Of a stretch of DNA of 64,000 nt, positions 11,099 through 23,118 are shown in pieces. The notes under the pieces were generated by a model. It was not told the DNA's origin and did not search any database. It worked only from the letters and a program-made list of their open reading frames with translations. Source of the stretch: Dichomitus squalens LYAD-421 SS1 (taxonomy: Eukaryota > Basidiomycota > Agaricomycetes > Polyporales > Polyporaceae). Each line of letters begins with the position of its first letter. Within the stretch, counting starts at the first letter, position 1. Made by a program: the position numbers and the translations under genes. The stretch spans positions 513,976 through 577,975 of the forward strand of contig NW_006766884.1 in the NCBI RefSeq assembly GCF_000275845.1. The letters are read 5' to 3'.

Positions 11099-13163
11099 AT
11101 GGACGGGAGCTCTGCTATCGCCCTTCTAGTTTCAGCATGGTCCTGCTCGCTGATACTGCTGTTCGTCAAGTTCCAACAAAGTGCGGCTAGTCTTCGCCCT
11201 GGCCGCCTCCCCCCTGGCCCAACCCCTTTACCTCTGATTGGGAACCTCTTGGATATCCCGAGGGTACGGCCGTGGCTGGGATTTAATGACATGGCCAAGA
11301 AATATGGTGCGTTGTGATTGGCATCGTAAATTAGCGACGCGGTGACTGACTGAATGTCGAAGGAAATCTTATGCATTTCCGCGCACTGGGACGGAGCATC
11401 ATCATCATAAACGACCCCGACACTGTAATGGATCTCTTCGAGAAGCGATCAACAGTCTATCTATCCCGCCCGCAGACCATCTTGTCGTCACTGTACGTCT
11501 CACAGATTGCACATGCTCCGTTTGAACAATGCAATCATGTTGTCGCCTTTAGGACTGGATGGGAATGGAACATGGCGTTTTTCCCTTACGGGCCCAAGTG
11601 GAAGCATTACCGACGTGCCGTTTGGGCATACTACCATCCCGATGTCATTGCGAAGTACTATCCATGCCAGACTGAGAACGCCCGCCGACTACTCTCGAAA
11701 CTCTTATCGGATGATACTAGGCTGGTCGAGCACGTCCGCAGGTGAGCCCGTGAGCCATGGCATGGATGAGTGGGCTGATGCGCGTATGAATGTAGTGCCA
11801 TCGGTGCAACACTTGTGACGATAACCTACGGCGTGGACGTCACCATGGACAGCAGCGACACATTATTGTCTACATTTGAGGAAGGGGTGAAGAGCATCCA
11901 GCTCTTCGTGTCCGGGTCGTCGGTACTAGAATTCATCCCCATACTCTCGCGTCTCCCGACATGGCTTCCTGGAACCGCCTACCTCCGTGATCTGGCACGC
12001 GCTCGCCAAGCGACATATCGCATGCGGGATGTACCTTGGAACGCCGCTAAAGAGGCACTGGTGAAGTGTTGTTGCTTCATGGCACCATTGCCATGCCACT
12101 GAGCAGGCTCGACAGAGTGAAGGACGTGCTTCGGAGAGCATCGCTAGATCTATGGTAGAGCGACTCTCACATCTGAGTGACGACGTGGACTTGGGGGAGG
12201 AGATGGTGGCGAGGGATGTGAGTGCAATCTCATACGCGGGTAAGGTTAGACTGTCGTTGCAATATATGCATACTGATAACCAACGATGGCATATGCAGCT
12301 GGTATCGACACGGTGAGGGCTGTTCCTCTCAGTTACCTTCCCAAGTTAGTTCATTAGCCATCGCAGACACACGCAGTCCTCTGCAATTTCTTCGTGGCCA
12401 TGGCGCTCTACCCGGACGTCCAAAAGGCCGCCCAAGCAGAGCTGGACGCCATCGTTGCTCAAAGTCGACTTCCAGAGTTCGAGGACCGTGACAATTTGCC
12501 GTATATCAACGCCATCATAAAGGAGACCCTAAGATGGCACCCCGCTGCACCCTTGGGACTTGCGCACCGCAGTACAGAAGACGACATTTATGAAGGTTAC
12601 TTCATACCGGAAGGGAGCATTGTGATGGTGAACGTATGGTAGGTTTTGTGATTGTGTTCCGTCCATCGGAACACCAATCGTGGGCGAACAATCTTCCTCA
12701 GGTCTATTATGAACGATCCTGCAGTCTATCCTGAACCTGAGAAGTTCATTCCCGAGAGATTTTTCAAAGAAGGTCGAATCGACGCCGCCGTCCGAGACCC
12801 GTTCGCATATCTGTTCGGGTTTGGCCCAAGGTACGCCTCCTCACGAGTCTCTGACGTTCAAGTTCTGATCAGACTCGGCAACCTCGTCTGAAAGGATTTG
12901 TCCAGGGCGTCACTACGCCGATGCATCCCTCTTTATTACGATTGCTTCCGTGCTGCACACCCTTAACATCCATCCTCCACGGGATAGCAACGGACAACCT
13001 ATCCAGACAGAGCTACGGACCACCTCCGGCCTCGTAGTGTGAGTAGAGATCACTCAATCGTCGCCGAGCTCTAATGACCGTCCGGTCCAGACATATCGAC
13101 AATTATCGGTGTACAGTAACGCCTCGCTCGGCGACAGAGGAGCTCATCCGTAACTTAGATTGA
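11099..13163 (+). CDS. Cytochrome P450 monooxygenase
   Basis: A haem-thiolate monooxygenase, probably in the ER membrane, using a P450 reductase for electrons. An N-terminal anchor (about residues 4-24, LLVSAWSCSLILLFVKF) leads into the hinge RLPPGPTPLPLIGN. Landmarks in order: C-helix WKHYRR; I-helix AGIDTTH, restored when the intron at about 12314-12366 is removed; K-helix ExxR in KETLRW; PERF box PEKFIPERFF; haem loop FGFGPRICPGRHYAD with the Cys ligand. The last exon (13091-13163) gives HIDNYRCTVTPRSA after an intron starting at 13039; stopping at the TGA inside that intron would lose the normal tail. No frameshift was seen. It resembles the large Agaricomycete P450 set for secondary metabolism or xenobiotics. 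The substrate is unknown. Confidence 0.88.
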
Positions 13164-13514
13164 GCGCTGCGCGCTAGGAATAAGCCTGACCGGTCGTAGC
13201 GGTAGGAGCGGACGTATCTGCCGAGTAGAACATTTGCCTTGCCACTCCATTCTAGTTTCTGTCGGTTGATCTCCCCTTCAATGAGATACTCGCTATCCAA
13301 CTGGGGAAGGCTCGATTGTGGCTGGCGTACCGCCTTTTGTCAACTGCGACCCGAGTTGATGTGCGAGAGGGTGCCGACGTCGAATAAGCTGGCGCGATCA
13401 ATTACGATGAGGATATCTAAACATGACTGCGAGCGAAGATCCCGACGGGCTATATTAGGTGACCAAAAGATACAACGAGCAGTCGAGAGGAGATACGGCG
13501 TGATGCATGCTTCG
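13164..13514. other. Convergent intergenic region
   Basis: Holds the 3' ends of the P450 (plus) and XAP5 (minus) transcripts. Nothing coding or repeated was recognised. Confidence 0.5.
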
Positions 13515-14804
13515 TCACGCAATGGTGTAACTCCCGTAATCCTTGTCTGGGTCATAGACCTGAAGACGTCATATTGAGCCTGTCGTTGCTACAAGAGAGA
13601 TGTGACAGTATGACTCACCTCCCAACGCGAAGCAGGGAATATGTGTTTGTTACGCTGATACCAACTTCTTTCGACAACCTTCCCAGCATGGGATTCGTCC
13701 TTCTCGACAGAAGCGTCTGCCAAGAGCCGGACATCATCGTGGACGTCAAAGTTGAATAATGGGCCGGACTTTCCGCGGGCCTTGTTCACAATGAAGTCGT
13801 AAAACGTGTAGTGCTGCAATTTTCATGAGAACAAACGAGGGCAAGCGAAAGCATAATTGACGTACACCTGGAATGATGAGGTCCTCCTGCGGACACAAAT
13901 CAGCGGTTGTTCCCAAGACTACGTCGATTGTGTGACATACCTTCACATACATCAGATTGTCGACACTGACGCTGCGGAGTTCCGGGAACTGCTGACGACA
14001 CTTCTCGAGAAACGTGGATATGGTATCGCCCTTCTTGCACTATGTAGCAAGAGCCGGCGTGCCAAGTACATGTATCTGCGTGGTCAGGCTTGCGAGGAGA
14101 CGATGCTGCTGGTGTGATACTCACCGTGACACTCTTCCGATGTCCGCTTCCATCCCAGTAAGAGTACGTGATTTCGATGTCCTCTTTCTTGAGTTCCTCT
14201 TGTTTCCGCAGCCACTCCTGCCGGAGCTCTTCCCGCTCTCGGCGCTCCGCCTCTTCACGCTCACGATCTGGCAGGAACGAAGTATCGACCTCTGGATTTT
14301 TGCGTGACTTGGACTTCTTCACGGGTCGCTCTTCGCCATTTGGAGAGTCAAACCCGTTTTCCTCGTCTTCCTCGCCGTCGAGAGCGAAGGAAAGGGTAGA
14401 CTTGGCGGCCTTCTTGCGCTTCTTCACCTTCTTCTCATCCCTAAACAAATCCTCCACGTCCGGTGAGCAATCTGAGCCAGCATACACGAGCAGTGGAACG
14501 TGCCACAGCCGCAAGAAGTCCTGACATACTTGAGCTCATTCGTGCGTGCTGCCTCACGGGCCTTCGCCTCCTCAAGCTCCTTCCGACGCTGCTGGAATTC
14601 CTCGAGCTTCACGAGACCCACCGTGCTCTGCTTAAGCGTGTCCTCCATCGAGTCATTCTGCCCCACAAAACGGTTCGACGAGGGCCGGGCCTTCTCCGTC
14701 TCTTGGATGAGCGTCTGCTTCTGCCGCTCGAAATCCTCGCGCATTTGCGCGCGCTGCTTTGCGAGCGCATCCTCTCGACGGCCTTCTGCTTTGCTAGTGG
14801 ACAT
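13515..14804 (-). CDS. XAP5: XAP5 / FAM50 family nuclear protein
   Basis: XAP5 proteins are nuclear factors associated with chromatin and the spliceosome. The N-terminal half is a charged coiled coil ([20 protein letters not shown], then [19 protein letters not shown]) followed by an acidic/basic linker ([14 protein letters not shown] and [18 protein letters not shown]). The conserved C-terminal half carries [55 protein letters not shown] and [13 protein letters not shown] final exon gives [14 protein letters not shown] and the stop at 13515-13517. The start is [12 protein letters not shown]. It shares a 186-base divergent spacer with the mitochondrial S13 gene. Confidence 0.92.
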
Positions 14805-14990
14805 AGTGAGAACGAGGGAAGAGCGAGGTGGCGGTAGACGGTGAAGAGATGCAACCACAATGCGTGCATAACAGACGCTCTGGAGGTGTCGTGCGAACGC
14901 CGACATGGGCGCCAGTGAGACTTGTTTCCTCTGCTTGCCACCGGTACTGCGACTGCGTGCACATCCGCTGGCTGCAAGCTCTCCGCCACC

Positions 14991-15529
14991 ATGCATGTCC
15001 TTGGAGTGCTTCTGCCCGAAAATCAGCTGGTCAAAGTGAGCACAGCTTCTCAGGAACAGTTCGTGGTGAAGGGCCGACTTGCTTACGCACCGAATAGCAT
15101 GCCTTGACGCACTTCTACGGCGTCGGGAAGACGACTGCCCTTCGTCTCTGCGCGCGCGTGCAAATTCACGAGCGATGCAGAGTCCGCAACCTGAACCAGT
15201 CCCAGGTCACCGCCCTCACGGCCTTCCTTTCCTCCCCCGCAAACTCCCCGCCGGTCGCCCCGCACGCACTGGCCGCACCGAACTACATTCCACCCGCACT
15301 TGGACAACCACTCCCGGAGACGGAGGTCCCAACACCCCCAGACCGCCTACGGGAGATCAAGATCGAGTCGGACCTACGCAGGCAGATGCGGGAGAACATC
15401 GCGCACCAGCGTATGATCGGCAGTTACGTCGGCCGGAGGCACGCGATGCACCTGCCCGTCAGGGGCCAGAACACGCAGAGCAACGCGCGGACGGCGAGGA
15501 AGCTCAACAGGGTCGAGCGGTACAACTAG
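14991..15529 (+). CDS. SWS2: Mitochondrial ribosomal protein S13 (uS13m)
   Basis: A protein of the mitochondrial small ribosomal subunit head. Exon 1 ([15 protein letters not shown]) starts in a strong context (gccaccATGc). A short intron follows, starting gtgagc and ending gaatag. Exon 2 continues [20 protein letters not shown] and [20 protein letters not shown], the helix-two-turn-helix region of uS13. A proline-rich insertion ([19 protein letters not shown]) precedes the C-terminal part [20 protein letters not shown] and [19 protein letters not shown], the basic rRNA-binding tail. Total length is about 160 residues. Mitochondrial rather than cytosolic identity rests on the short N-terminus and tail type. 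Confidence 0.9.
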
Positions 15530-15853
15530 TCGCGCTTCGTGTGCTCTCGTGTTCCTCCTTGCTGGTGAGTTTCTACCTAGTCCCACCTAGACCCACCGCC
15601 ACCACCCATGCCTTGTTCATGTCCTGAGAACCAGGTCTCATCTGACTATCTGTACCCATCGTCAATATGTTCGGGAGTTCCGTGTCGCTGATCGTTCTTC
15701 TTCTGTGCGCAGTTATGGTTTTGTGCCACCCTGGGCCCTCAGGTGTCTAGGCCCTGGACCTGCGTCTGCGGTTATGTGGACGAGCCTCGCTGCCCCGTGT
15801 CGGAGGCGGGAGCAATATCATACGAAGGAATTACTGTACATCCATACTGCCGT
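15530..15853. other. Convergent intergenic region
   Basis: Holds the 3' ends of the S13 and BET3 genes. No other gene or repeat was seen. Confidence 0.5.
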
Positions 15854-16714
15854 ATCTAGTCGTCGCCAACCGGCACCTCCTCTTCCAGGTATTTTACAAG
15901 TGTGACGCGGATTTCCGTCGCCTCGTCGCCCCGCAGCACATCCGAGATGAACGTCGCGGTGACTTGCATCTGCACCTGCAAGTTCCGAAGGCGCTCATTA
16001 ATATGATGCGCAATAAGCACATTGAGTCGCGAAGGCGCACCATCTCCAGAGCCCCTCTCAGTACCCCGCAGAGTACATTACTGAACCAAAGCCCTCCCTC
16101 AAGAGCCTCCTCCGGTAGTTCCACAAATTCCGCCAGGGGATTCTCATCGAATGTCAGCGTGAAGCTCGCGCCAGGTGCGTTCACCTGGGGTGGTGGCATG
16201 CTCGTCCGGGTCGGAGATGAGGCGGGTGGTTGGGCGCCGTGTGTTACATTGGGCGTTATGTTCAAGAACGACTTGAATCCGACCTGCCAGCCCGCATGCC
16301 CCAGCGCCGACACGGAATGGAATGGGGTGGACCATCGAGATTAATGCATGTGCGCTATCGACGCGGCCGCATCGCCTGATCGCCCACACGCACCTTTGCC
16401 ACGACCTCGCCGACCTCGCGGAAGTCCGCGCATCGCCCCATGTTGCTGCGCGCGAGGAAGTCCTCGATGAGCCTCGTGCCGATGTTGTAGCCCATCTTCT
16501 CGAGCTGCTTGTTGACCTCGGCGTAGTCCTCATAGTCCTGGATGAGCTGCACGACGAGCGCGCCGTACGTCAGGGCGAAGAGCTCTGCGTTCTAGTCCCT
16601 GGGCATGTCAGGATGTACGCGGGTACCTGCGCCGAACAGACTTACAATCTTCTCTGTGCGGCCCTTCCAGAGGTCCTCGCCTATCGCCTTGTATTGCTTG
16701 CTAGTCGTGGCCAT
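15854..16714 (-). CDS. BET3: TRAPP complex subunit BET3 (TRAPPC3)
   Basis: BET3 is a core subunit of the TRAPP tethering complexes that activate Ypt1/Rab1 in ER-to-Golgi traffic. Matches in order: [60 protein letters not shown] with the conserved palmitoylation-type Cys just after (GRCADFREV), [39 protein letters not shown] and [20 protein letters not shown]. The end is [13 protein letters not shown] segment of about 20 residues rich in Pro and Ser ([16 protein letters not shown]) is inserted after ITPNVT, where the animal protein is shorter. Length is about 208 residues. It is divergent from the large gene at 18397. Confidence 0.92.
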
Positions 16715-18396
16715 CCGAAGTGGAAGTCGAGAACTATGTAGGACACGGATTTGATGAAGATAGCTTGAGTGTGCGGGATGAAAGGTGCGCTATTGCACCC
16801 GGAACGTCCTGATTGAGCGTCTAATTACACCCTCGCCGCGCCTTCGAAAAGACGCTGGTCCGCGGGATACATATTTCTACTGTATTGGCACAGAACGCAC
16901 AGGCTACTACCACATACAAGTGCCACAGAAGGGGCTGAAATGAATGATCAGGCAAGGTCTCAGCTCATGAATAGAGCTTCTCATGTAGCTCCACCTCGCT
17001 TAAAAAGCTCGGCATCGAATTTCCCCATTTGCGTAGGATGTGGCTTCGGAACGCGACGTGTCGGAAGACGCGCAGTGCATTGGGTTCGTTCGAGGCAAGT
17101 GTTGCCGCTTGTGTCGATGGAATCTCTCACAGCTGATGCACGCGGAAGCAAGACGTCAAGGTTTATTTGCATTGCGAAGGGCGACGACACGCCCGGCATT
17201 TCTCGCGCGACGGGATGTGTGAAGGTAGAGCGGTCTGCGGAAGCGCGTCCAAATCCCGGAGAAACGCAAACGTGGGCTACGACGGTGGGAGCGGAGGCAG
17301 AAAGCACGGCGAGCGATCCTCGGCACGCTCTTTCGGTGTGGGGGGCGAGATCCAGGTGACGGGAAGGGAAGTTGGGAAACGAGACGAGGAAATCGGCGGA
17401 AGGGCATATGACCGGACGGGGAGTATCGTGGCAGATCAGAGGCAAGAGGGGAAATACGATGCTGGACGATCCGACGAATGGAGTAAGGTCGATGGCGCGG
17501 ATATGGCATGGACTGCAACGAAGATTGCTCTCGATAGCACTGCGACGCTTAGCGGGGAGGCGCGTTTGTCAGGCGCCTCGGGAAGGTGATACTGTATGTT
17601 GAGAATGCGAGTCTGTGATTGCCTGCGATGACGAACACAAGAGGCGTGCCTGCTGGACAATATGATGATAATGCGTCGCGACGGGCTTCCCGCGTCGGCG
17701 ACATGGACGGGGAAGGCAAAAAGCTAAAGCGAAATCATTTATGACCGGAAACATTGCTATAAGGGGTCGGTATGGGCCCGACCAGGGGTGCTTGGTGCGC
17801 AGCGGGAGCGTCGATAGAGGAGAGATGGATTGATGGGAGCGTGTTCGTGGGCGATGGCGGCGGCGGAGGAGGAGGAGGAGGGTGGTGGTTAATAAGGAAG
17901 CTGTTTGTGGCTGTTTGGGCATGCACGGGGAATTGGAGGTGCGCTGGGTGCGACAAGTGCAGTCTCGACTCTCATCGCGCTCGAGCTCGGATGCTCTTGT
18001 CTGCTCGTGTCTGTCGCTTCGTCTAGGCCATAATCGCATTTCTGTCCTTCCTCTGCCCTGCCTCCTGCTGCTTGCCTCCGACGTGCATGCTTGACCTCCC
18101 TGAGCTCCCTGCATCACATCGCTGCATCCTACCGCGCTCACAGATTGTCCTGATTTCTTTTCTCGTCGCTGTCCGTCCGGCTTCATCTCGCCGTTCAGGT
18201 GCGTGTCACCTATACTTTCCCTCACCTCCCTCCTCATGCGCACCCATATCGTCCCAGACCGAGGATCTTGAGACCTTCTCTTCCCTGCGATCTACTCTCC
18301 TCCTCGCTCCCGTACTTCTTTCTCCCGCCCATTCATTGTTCCGTCCCTCCGTTCCACCACGTTCGCAGCGCGCCGTGATCGCCTCTGACACTGAGC
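16715..18396. other. Long divergent promoter / leader region
   Basis: This 1.7-kb region separates BET3 (minus) from the large gene at 18397 (plus). The last 400 bases are strongly pyrimidine-rich on the plus strand, typical of a fungal 5' leader. Frames of 120-240 codons exist on both strands but overlap each other, are rich in Arg, Ser and Pro, and match nothing I know, so I do not call them genes. Confidence 0.45.
17857..17888 (+). repeat. GGC/GGA/GGT trinucleotide tract
   Basis: A short run of GGC, then GGA, then GGT triplets in non-coding sequence upstream of the large gene at 18397. It is a low-complexity purine-rich tract. Confidence 0.7.
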
Positions 18397-21300
18397 ATGT
18401 CCTCCATGCAAGAGATCCAGCCCGCCCCTTCGGTGACAGTCGACCCGCAGCAGTATCAGCAATTCACCTCAGCAGACGTCCCCGTCCCGCAATCCTTCGT
18501 TTCACTCGTCCCGGCTCCTCACCCCGACCCCACGCTACCTCCCGACCCAGTATCTCATATGGTGACGATGCCTGCCTCCCTCTTCCAGCAGCAAATCGAC
18601 TCCGCTGCCGCAGTTCCGATGTCCATGCACCTACCTATAGGCTCCTTACCACCATCCGCCGACGCCGTAACCGTGATGGATGTCCTTGCATCGGTCCCTC
18701 CGCCGTCTCGCTCACCAGGTGTCATCCCGGATCTTCCGACTCAGGCAGCCATGTACGGAATGGACCCTCGCCTTGCGACTATAGAGGGAGCTGATCCGTC
18801 GCATCCGCTTGTGTCCTCTCCGAGCGCGACCTCGGCGTCTACGAGCGCTTCGCACGCCTCATCACCTTCATTAACGGGCATGACCCCCTCGTTCTCCGCC
18901 GGTTCGTCCTCCCTCGCTTCCGCGCTTGAACACGTTGGTACTACTCGCAGCCGTGCAGGATCCGTGGCCTCGCCGCCCAATTTGACTACGTCAGATTCGG
19001 ACATGGGTTTCCCTACTGGGGGTAGTGGCCCTTCAACCACGCAGTCTGGTTTCGAGTTCCCTCCGCCCGGATTTGAGAACCCCTTGCAGACGACGAATAG
19101 CGAACCTGTGCAAGATGTGCCTGGAGGTGCGCATCTCATGGTCCTAGGTGACATGCTGAAAAAGTGCGTCTCGTATTTGTACTTCATTGGAAGTTAGTTA
19201 ATGAGACCGTGCATCGTCCTTCTATTTAGCATCGCCCGGACAGCAAACTCCGGCAGTGAAGCGTGTTCTATGGGTCAGGGGGGCAACGCTACCGAGATTG
19301 TTACTGTGCTCAAGAAAAACGTATTGCTCGTCGCCGAACTCGTTGCGGCCATGCAGCTCGGCGATACAGCAGCTGGTGGTTCCCCCGGTCAGTCCCTAGG
19401 CCCAGCCTTTTCACCGTCACACAGTGCGAGCTTCGTACCTGCTCCTGTAGTCGGCGCCCAACATTCCGCACCTCAGCAACAAGCCCCACCCAGTTTAAAT
19501 AACATGCCTTCCGGTGGTTCGATGGATCCGAGCACCATGTCCGATAGTTCGGAATCCCGCAAGCGATGTGCTTCGTCGGTAGCGGGAGATCGAGTGGTGA
19601 AGTCGATGAAGCTTGAACCCCAGGACGAAGCACCTCCCCTGCAGAGCTCGTCATCGACAGCTCTCCTCCCACCCTTGGTTTCTGCCACTCACTTTTCGTA
19701 TACGTACCCCCTCTCCAATGGCCCTCCACCCTTGGGCTCAGTTGCTGATATATCAGTAATGCCTCCACCCATACCGACTGCTAGCACCCTCTCCGGCTCT
19801 CGGCCTCCCAGCTCTGCAGGTCTTCCTCCACCGCTACCTCTTGGCATGTCCCTCGACGCAACACAGCAGCTTGTCTCGTCAATCCACGGGTCCGTTCCTA
19901 TGGACTCCATCCCACCGATGCCACACTCACCGGACTTCATCCCACCCCCATCCACCGCGACTACGACGATGCCCAGCCCGCCTGGTTTCCTACCGGCTGG
20001 AAGTGTCTGGTCCGACGCCCGCGTAGCCAACCCTCGTCAGCACCGTTACTCGCTCTCTACTGGTTCAATTCTGACCGATGGTGCTATAGTGACGGACCCT
20101 GTGCCCGCTGCCGGTCCTTCCTACACCACGTCCATGTACTCGCCTACGCGAAGCACTCACCTGCAGCAGGCGCCGCTGAACGCGGCGTCAGCGACGTTGG
20201 GTCGTGCTTCGCGCTCACAGTCGATATCGCACCTGCACGGGAATCCGTTTGCACACATGCCGGATACCGTGCCGCATCCCACTATGTACGAGTCGTCGAC
20301 GACGCAGTCGCGGCCATCGACGTCGGGGCGATACAGTCCGCGTCTAGAGTCGCCAGAGTACGATTATGATGATGGAGAGAGAGACTCGGATGACGAGGGC
20401 GAGCAGAACTCCCCAGGCAATCAGTACGCATCCTCGGGACAGGGTTCTGATGACCCTCATGCTAAAAGTAAATTCAGTACCGAGGGCCCCGGGAACGGAA
20501 CGACGCGCAGCCATGCCGGCCAGCGGCGGATGAGCCGTACTTCGCCCTCAAATGAGGGTGGCAGCTCTTCAGGCCACGGAAACGAGGTGCCGCAGGAGTA
20601 CCGGGCCGATGTCGAGCGCATCTTCTTTGAGTTTTTGAATTCGATCTGTTCCAACCGTACGTATCGCGCATCGTGCCCTCCCGCGGCACCACCGCTTGCA
20701 TCCCCTACTCCTTCCGTAGCTGGGCCCTTGGCTGAATTGCGTGTGCTTTCTGCTCCACAGTGGACGCTACCGATTCTAAGGGCGAGCCGATCCATCAGAC
20801 GCTCATGGCCAAAAAGATGCAGCGCCTGGACGAGTCGCCCGACTTCCGACCGTTCAAGTTCCGGATACAAGCCTTCACGAACGCCTTCTTGGAAGAGGTA
20901 ACTTGTTGCTCGTGACGTTTGGTATCAAAGCATTGAATGCGTTTACGTTATACAGCTCGCCCGCCAGGGCTATCCTGAGGAGAAGATCCCGATGAAAAAG
21001 GTGAGTGTTTGCGGCGTTTATGGCAACCGTCGGCATGTCATCTGACATACGGCGTCACCGACGCGGCATGAACAGATCCGGAACTTCCTGTGGAACCAGC
21101 AATACATCTCGCGCTTCAACGAGGAGGGCAAGAAGTCCAAGTCAAAAGGCAATCACATCTGGCACGTCGATGCCAAGAAAACCGAGGGCGGCTGGCAGTT
21201 CAGGCCGTTCAAGCGGAAGCTCGCTGGGACGCCGCCAGGGGTGGCGTACGTCGGCCTACGGTGGACGTGGACCCCGAGGATATGGGACCCGCAAGCGTCG

Positions 21301-22375
21301 CGAACGAACATGCCGGTCAGCTACAGCTCGCCCGCGCTGCCGCAGTGGCTGGCGTGGAAAGAAGACTCCCTCACCGGCATCCCCCCTCCGGATGCGCAGA
21401 GCTGCGACGTTACGGTAGAAGCGAGGGTACGTTCTCGGGCGCGCGCTTGGTGGAGCCAATGGTGATTCTGACCCTCGGATGTAGTTCATGCAAGATGGGA
21501 AGGAGGAGCTGCTGACGCACACCGTGCACATCACCATCGCTCCCATGGCCGCTGTCGATTCCACGTTCACACCCTCGCGGCGACCCTCGCTCGTTGGCGA
21601 CGTCCACAATCCGCGTCGGATCTTGAGCGATTCGATCGTGAGTGGGGTTGTGCCAGCGCCGGCTCAGAGGTGCGTTTTAGATACGCTGCTTGTGTCTTCT
21701 CGGGCTAATCGGCGTACTAGGCTGTCGATGCGCGGACCCATTGCAGCTGCGGCCGCTCCCGTGGTAGCGCCCGAGTCTCAAGTCGTCCAGGTGCTTACTA
21801 CAGCCGCTCAACGTGTCGCACAAGAGGCGCAGTCACAGGTTGTCGCATCACCGAATGAGGTCGGGCCAGAATTGCAGGCGTTGGCGAAACAGCAACATGT
21901 CCTCACAGTCACCGCCCAGGCTATCAGCTCAAAGATGGCAGGCGAGGTGCCGGATGGCGCCGTCGCTCAGTCGAACGCTCTCACCGCAGCAGCCCAACAG
22001 GTGGTCCTTCAGGCCGCGCGTCAGGTCGTTGCGGACCGCAATGTCGCGGCCGTATCATCAGGGTTCCCACCTGTCGCTGCTAGTGCGATGCCACAGGTTA
22101 CGGTTAAGGAGGTCTCCGTTGCGACGCAGTCTGCGGTCGCGCAGGCAGTGGATATGGTTGGGCCTCTTTCAAGCGAGGTCGATGTTCTCATGACGGCCAA
22201 GTCGCTGCTTCAGCAGCAGACGCGTGGGGGTCCCGCCCTCCTAGATGCTATGCGGTCGCATTCCACAGGGAACTCGCCCCCAGTGGGCTACGACATCCCA
22301 GCGCCGCCTCCGGTTCCGATCCCAATACCCGTTGGTCTGCCACCGCCGGGCGCGGTGTACTATCAGCAATCATAG
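18397..22375 (+). CDS. Large disordered protein with a C-terminal globular domain
   Basis: A multi-exon protein of roughly 1,150 residues. The N-terminal two thirds is low complexity, rich in Pro, Ser, Thr and Gly, with a basic patch (ESRKRCASSVAGDRVVKSMK) and an acidic patch (EYDYDDGERDSDDEGEQ), as in nuclear regulators. At about 20600-21560 comes a dense, non-repetitive domain: VERIFFEFLNSICSNLDATD, LMAKKMQRLDESPDFRPFKF, FRIQAFTNAFLEELARQGYP, RNFLWNQQYISRFNEEGKK and a Trp-rich part (LRWTWTPRIWDPQAS, LPQWLAWKEDSL). A helical Ala/Gln/Val-rich tail ends PPPGAVYYQQS. Introns verified by frame: after DMLK, after FLNSICSN, after FLEE, and before LSMRGPIAA. I believe similar proteins occur in other basidiomycetes but know no named domain. 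Function is unknown; a transcription or chromatin role is only a guess. Confidence 0.7.
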
Positions 22376-23118
22376 TTCTTTGGGTTTCGTGGGTCTGGGA
22401 CTTTACGTGCTCTTAAAGTATTGTATGCTGGTGATATTGAGTTTTCGTCAGCTGCGTACATACGCACACTCCCGCGCGACGCCTTATCTCTCATCTAGAC
22501 GGCTCAGGCCGAGGTGTTCGTCGCAGTGTGTTGCTTCTTGCGCTCGCGTCGTTGCATCTGTCTCCATAGTCTATTTAGAATCTGCTCTCGCTGCTGTGAA
22601 TGTGTATGTCTACGTTCTTCCCATCTGCGCCGCCCTAGCCCTAGCGCTGCCTCCTCTGATTCCCGCTCCCCCCGACCGTTGCATCACACTCCGCATAGGT
22701 ACCGGTACTCATCACCGATCGCGCCGTGGCGTAGCATGAATCCCCGTTGTCCCTTGCCAGCATACAATTGTACATCAATCACTCATCTTTGTTTTTCCGT
22801 CCTCCGCATCGAATTAGCAGGTCAATGTGGTCTGATTGCGTGCCCGCAGCACGGAGAACGCGTGCTGGTATTGTACCCGTGTGCCCACTTAGTGGACAGG
22901 ATGCCGTAGTAATCAATAAGCCGCTACGGCGCGAGATACGTTGAAGAACTGTCACGCTGCTCGACGGCGTTCCCCAAATTCGCCCAAGCGGCACAGCGGG
23001 CTTGGTGCAACCATCAATCAATGCAATGCTACTACCTCATTGTTCTGTATATTTGCGCATTTATCCAGATTCCGCAACTATCCTGCATAGATGCCCGTCT
23101 ATGGCCGCCGTCGTCTAT
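22376..23118. other. Convergent intergenic region
   Basis: 3' regions of the large gene (plus) and family copy B (minus). The part from 22440 to 22720 is pyrimidine-rich. No gene was recognised. Confidence 0.45.

Noticed and set aside
17569..18243. 224-codon minus-strand frame and a 240-codon plus frame at 18072-18794
   Set aside because: Low-complexity frames in the CT-rich leader of the gene at 18397. The plus frame runs out of phase into that gene, and neither has motifs or partner exons.
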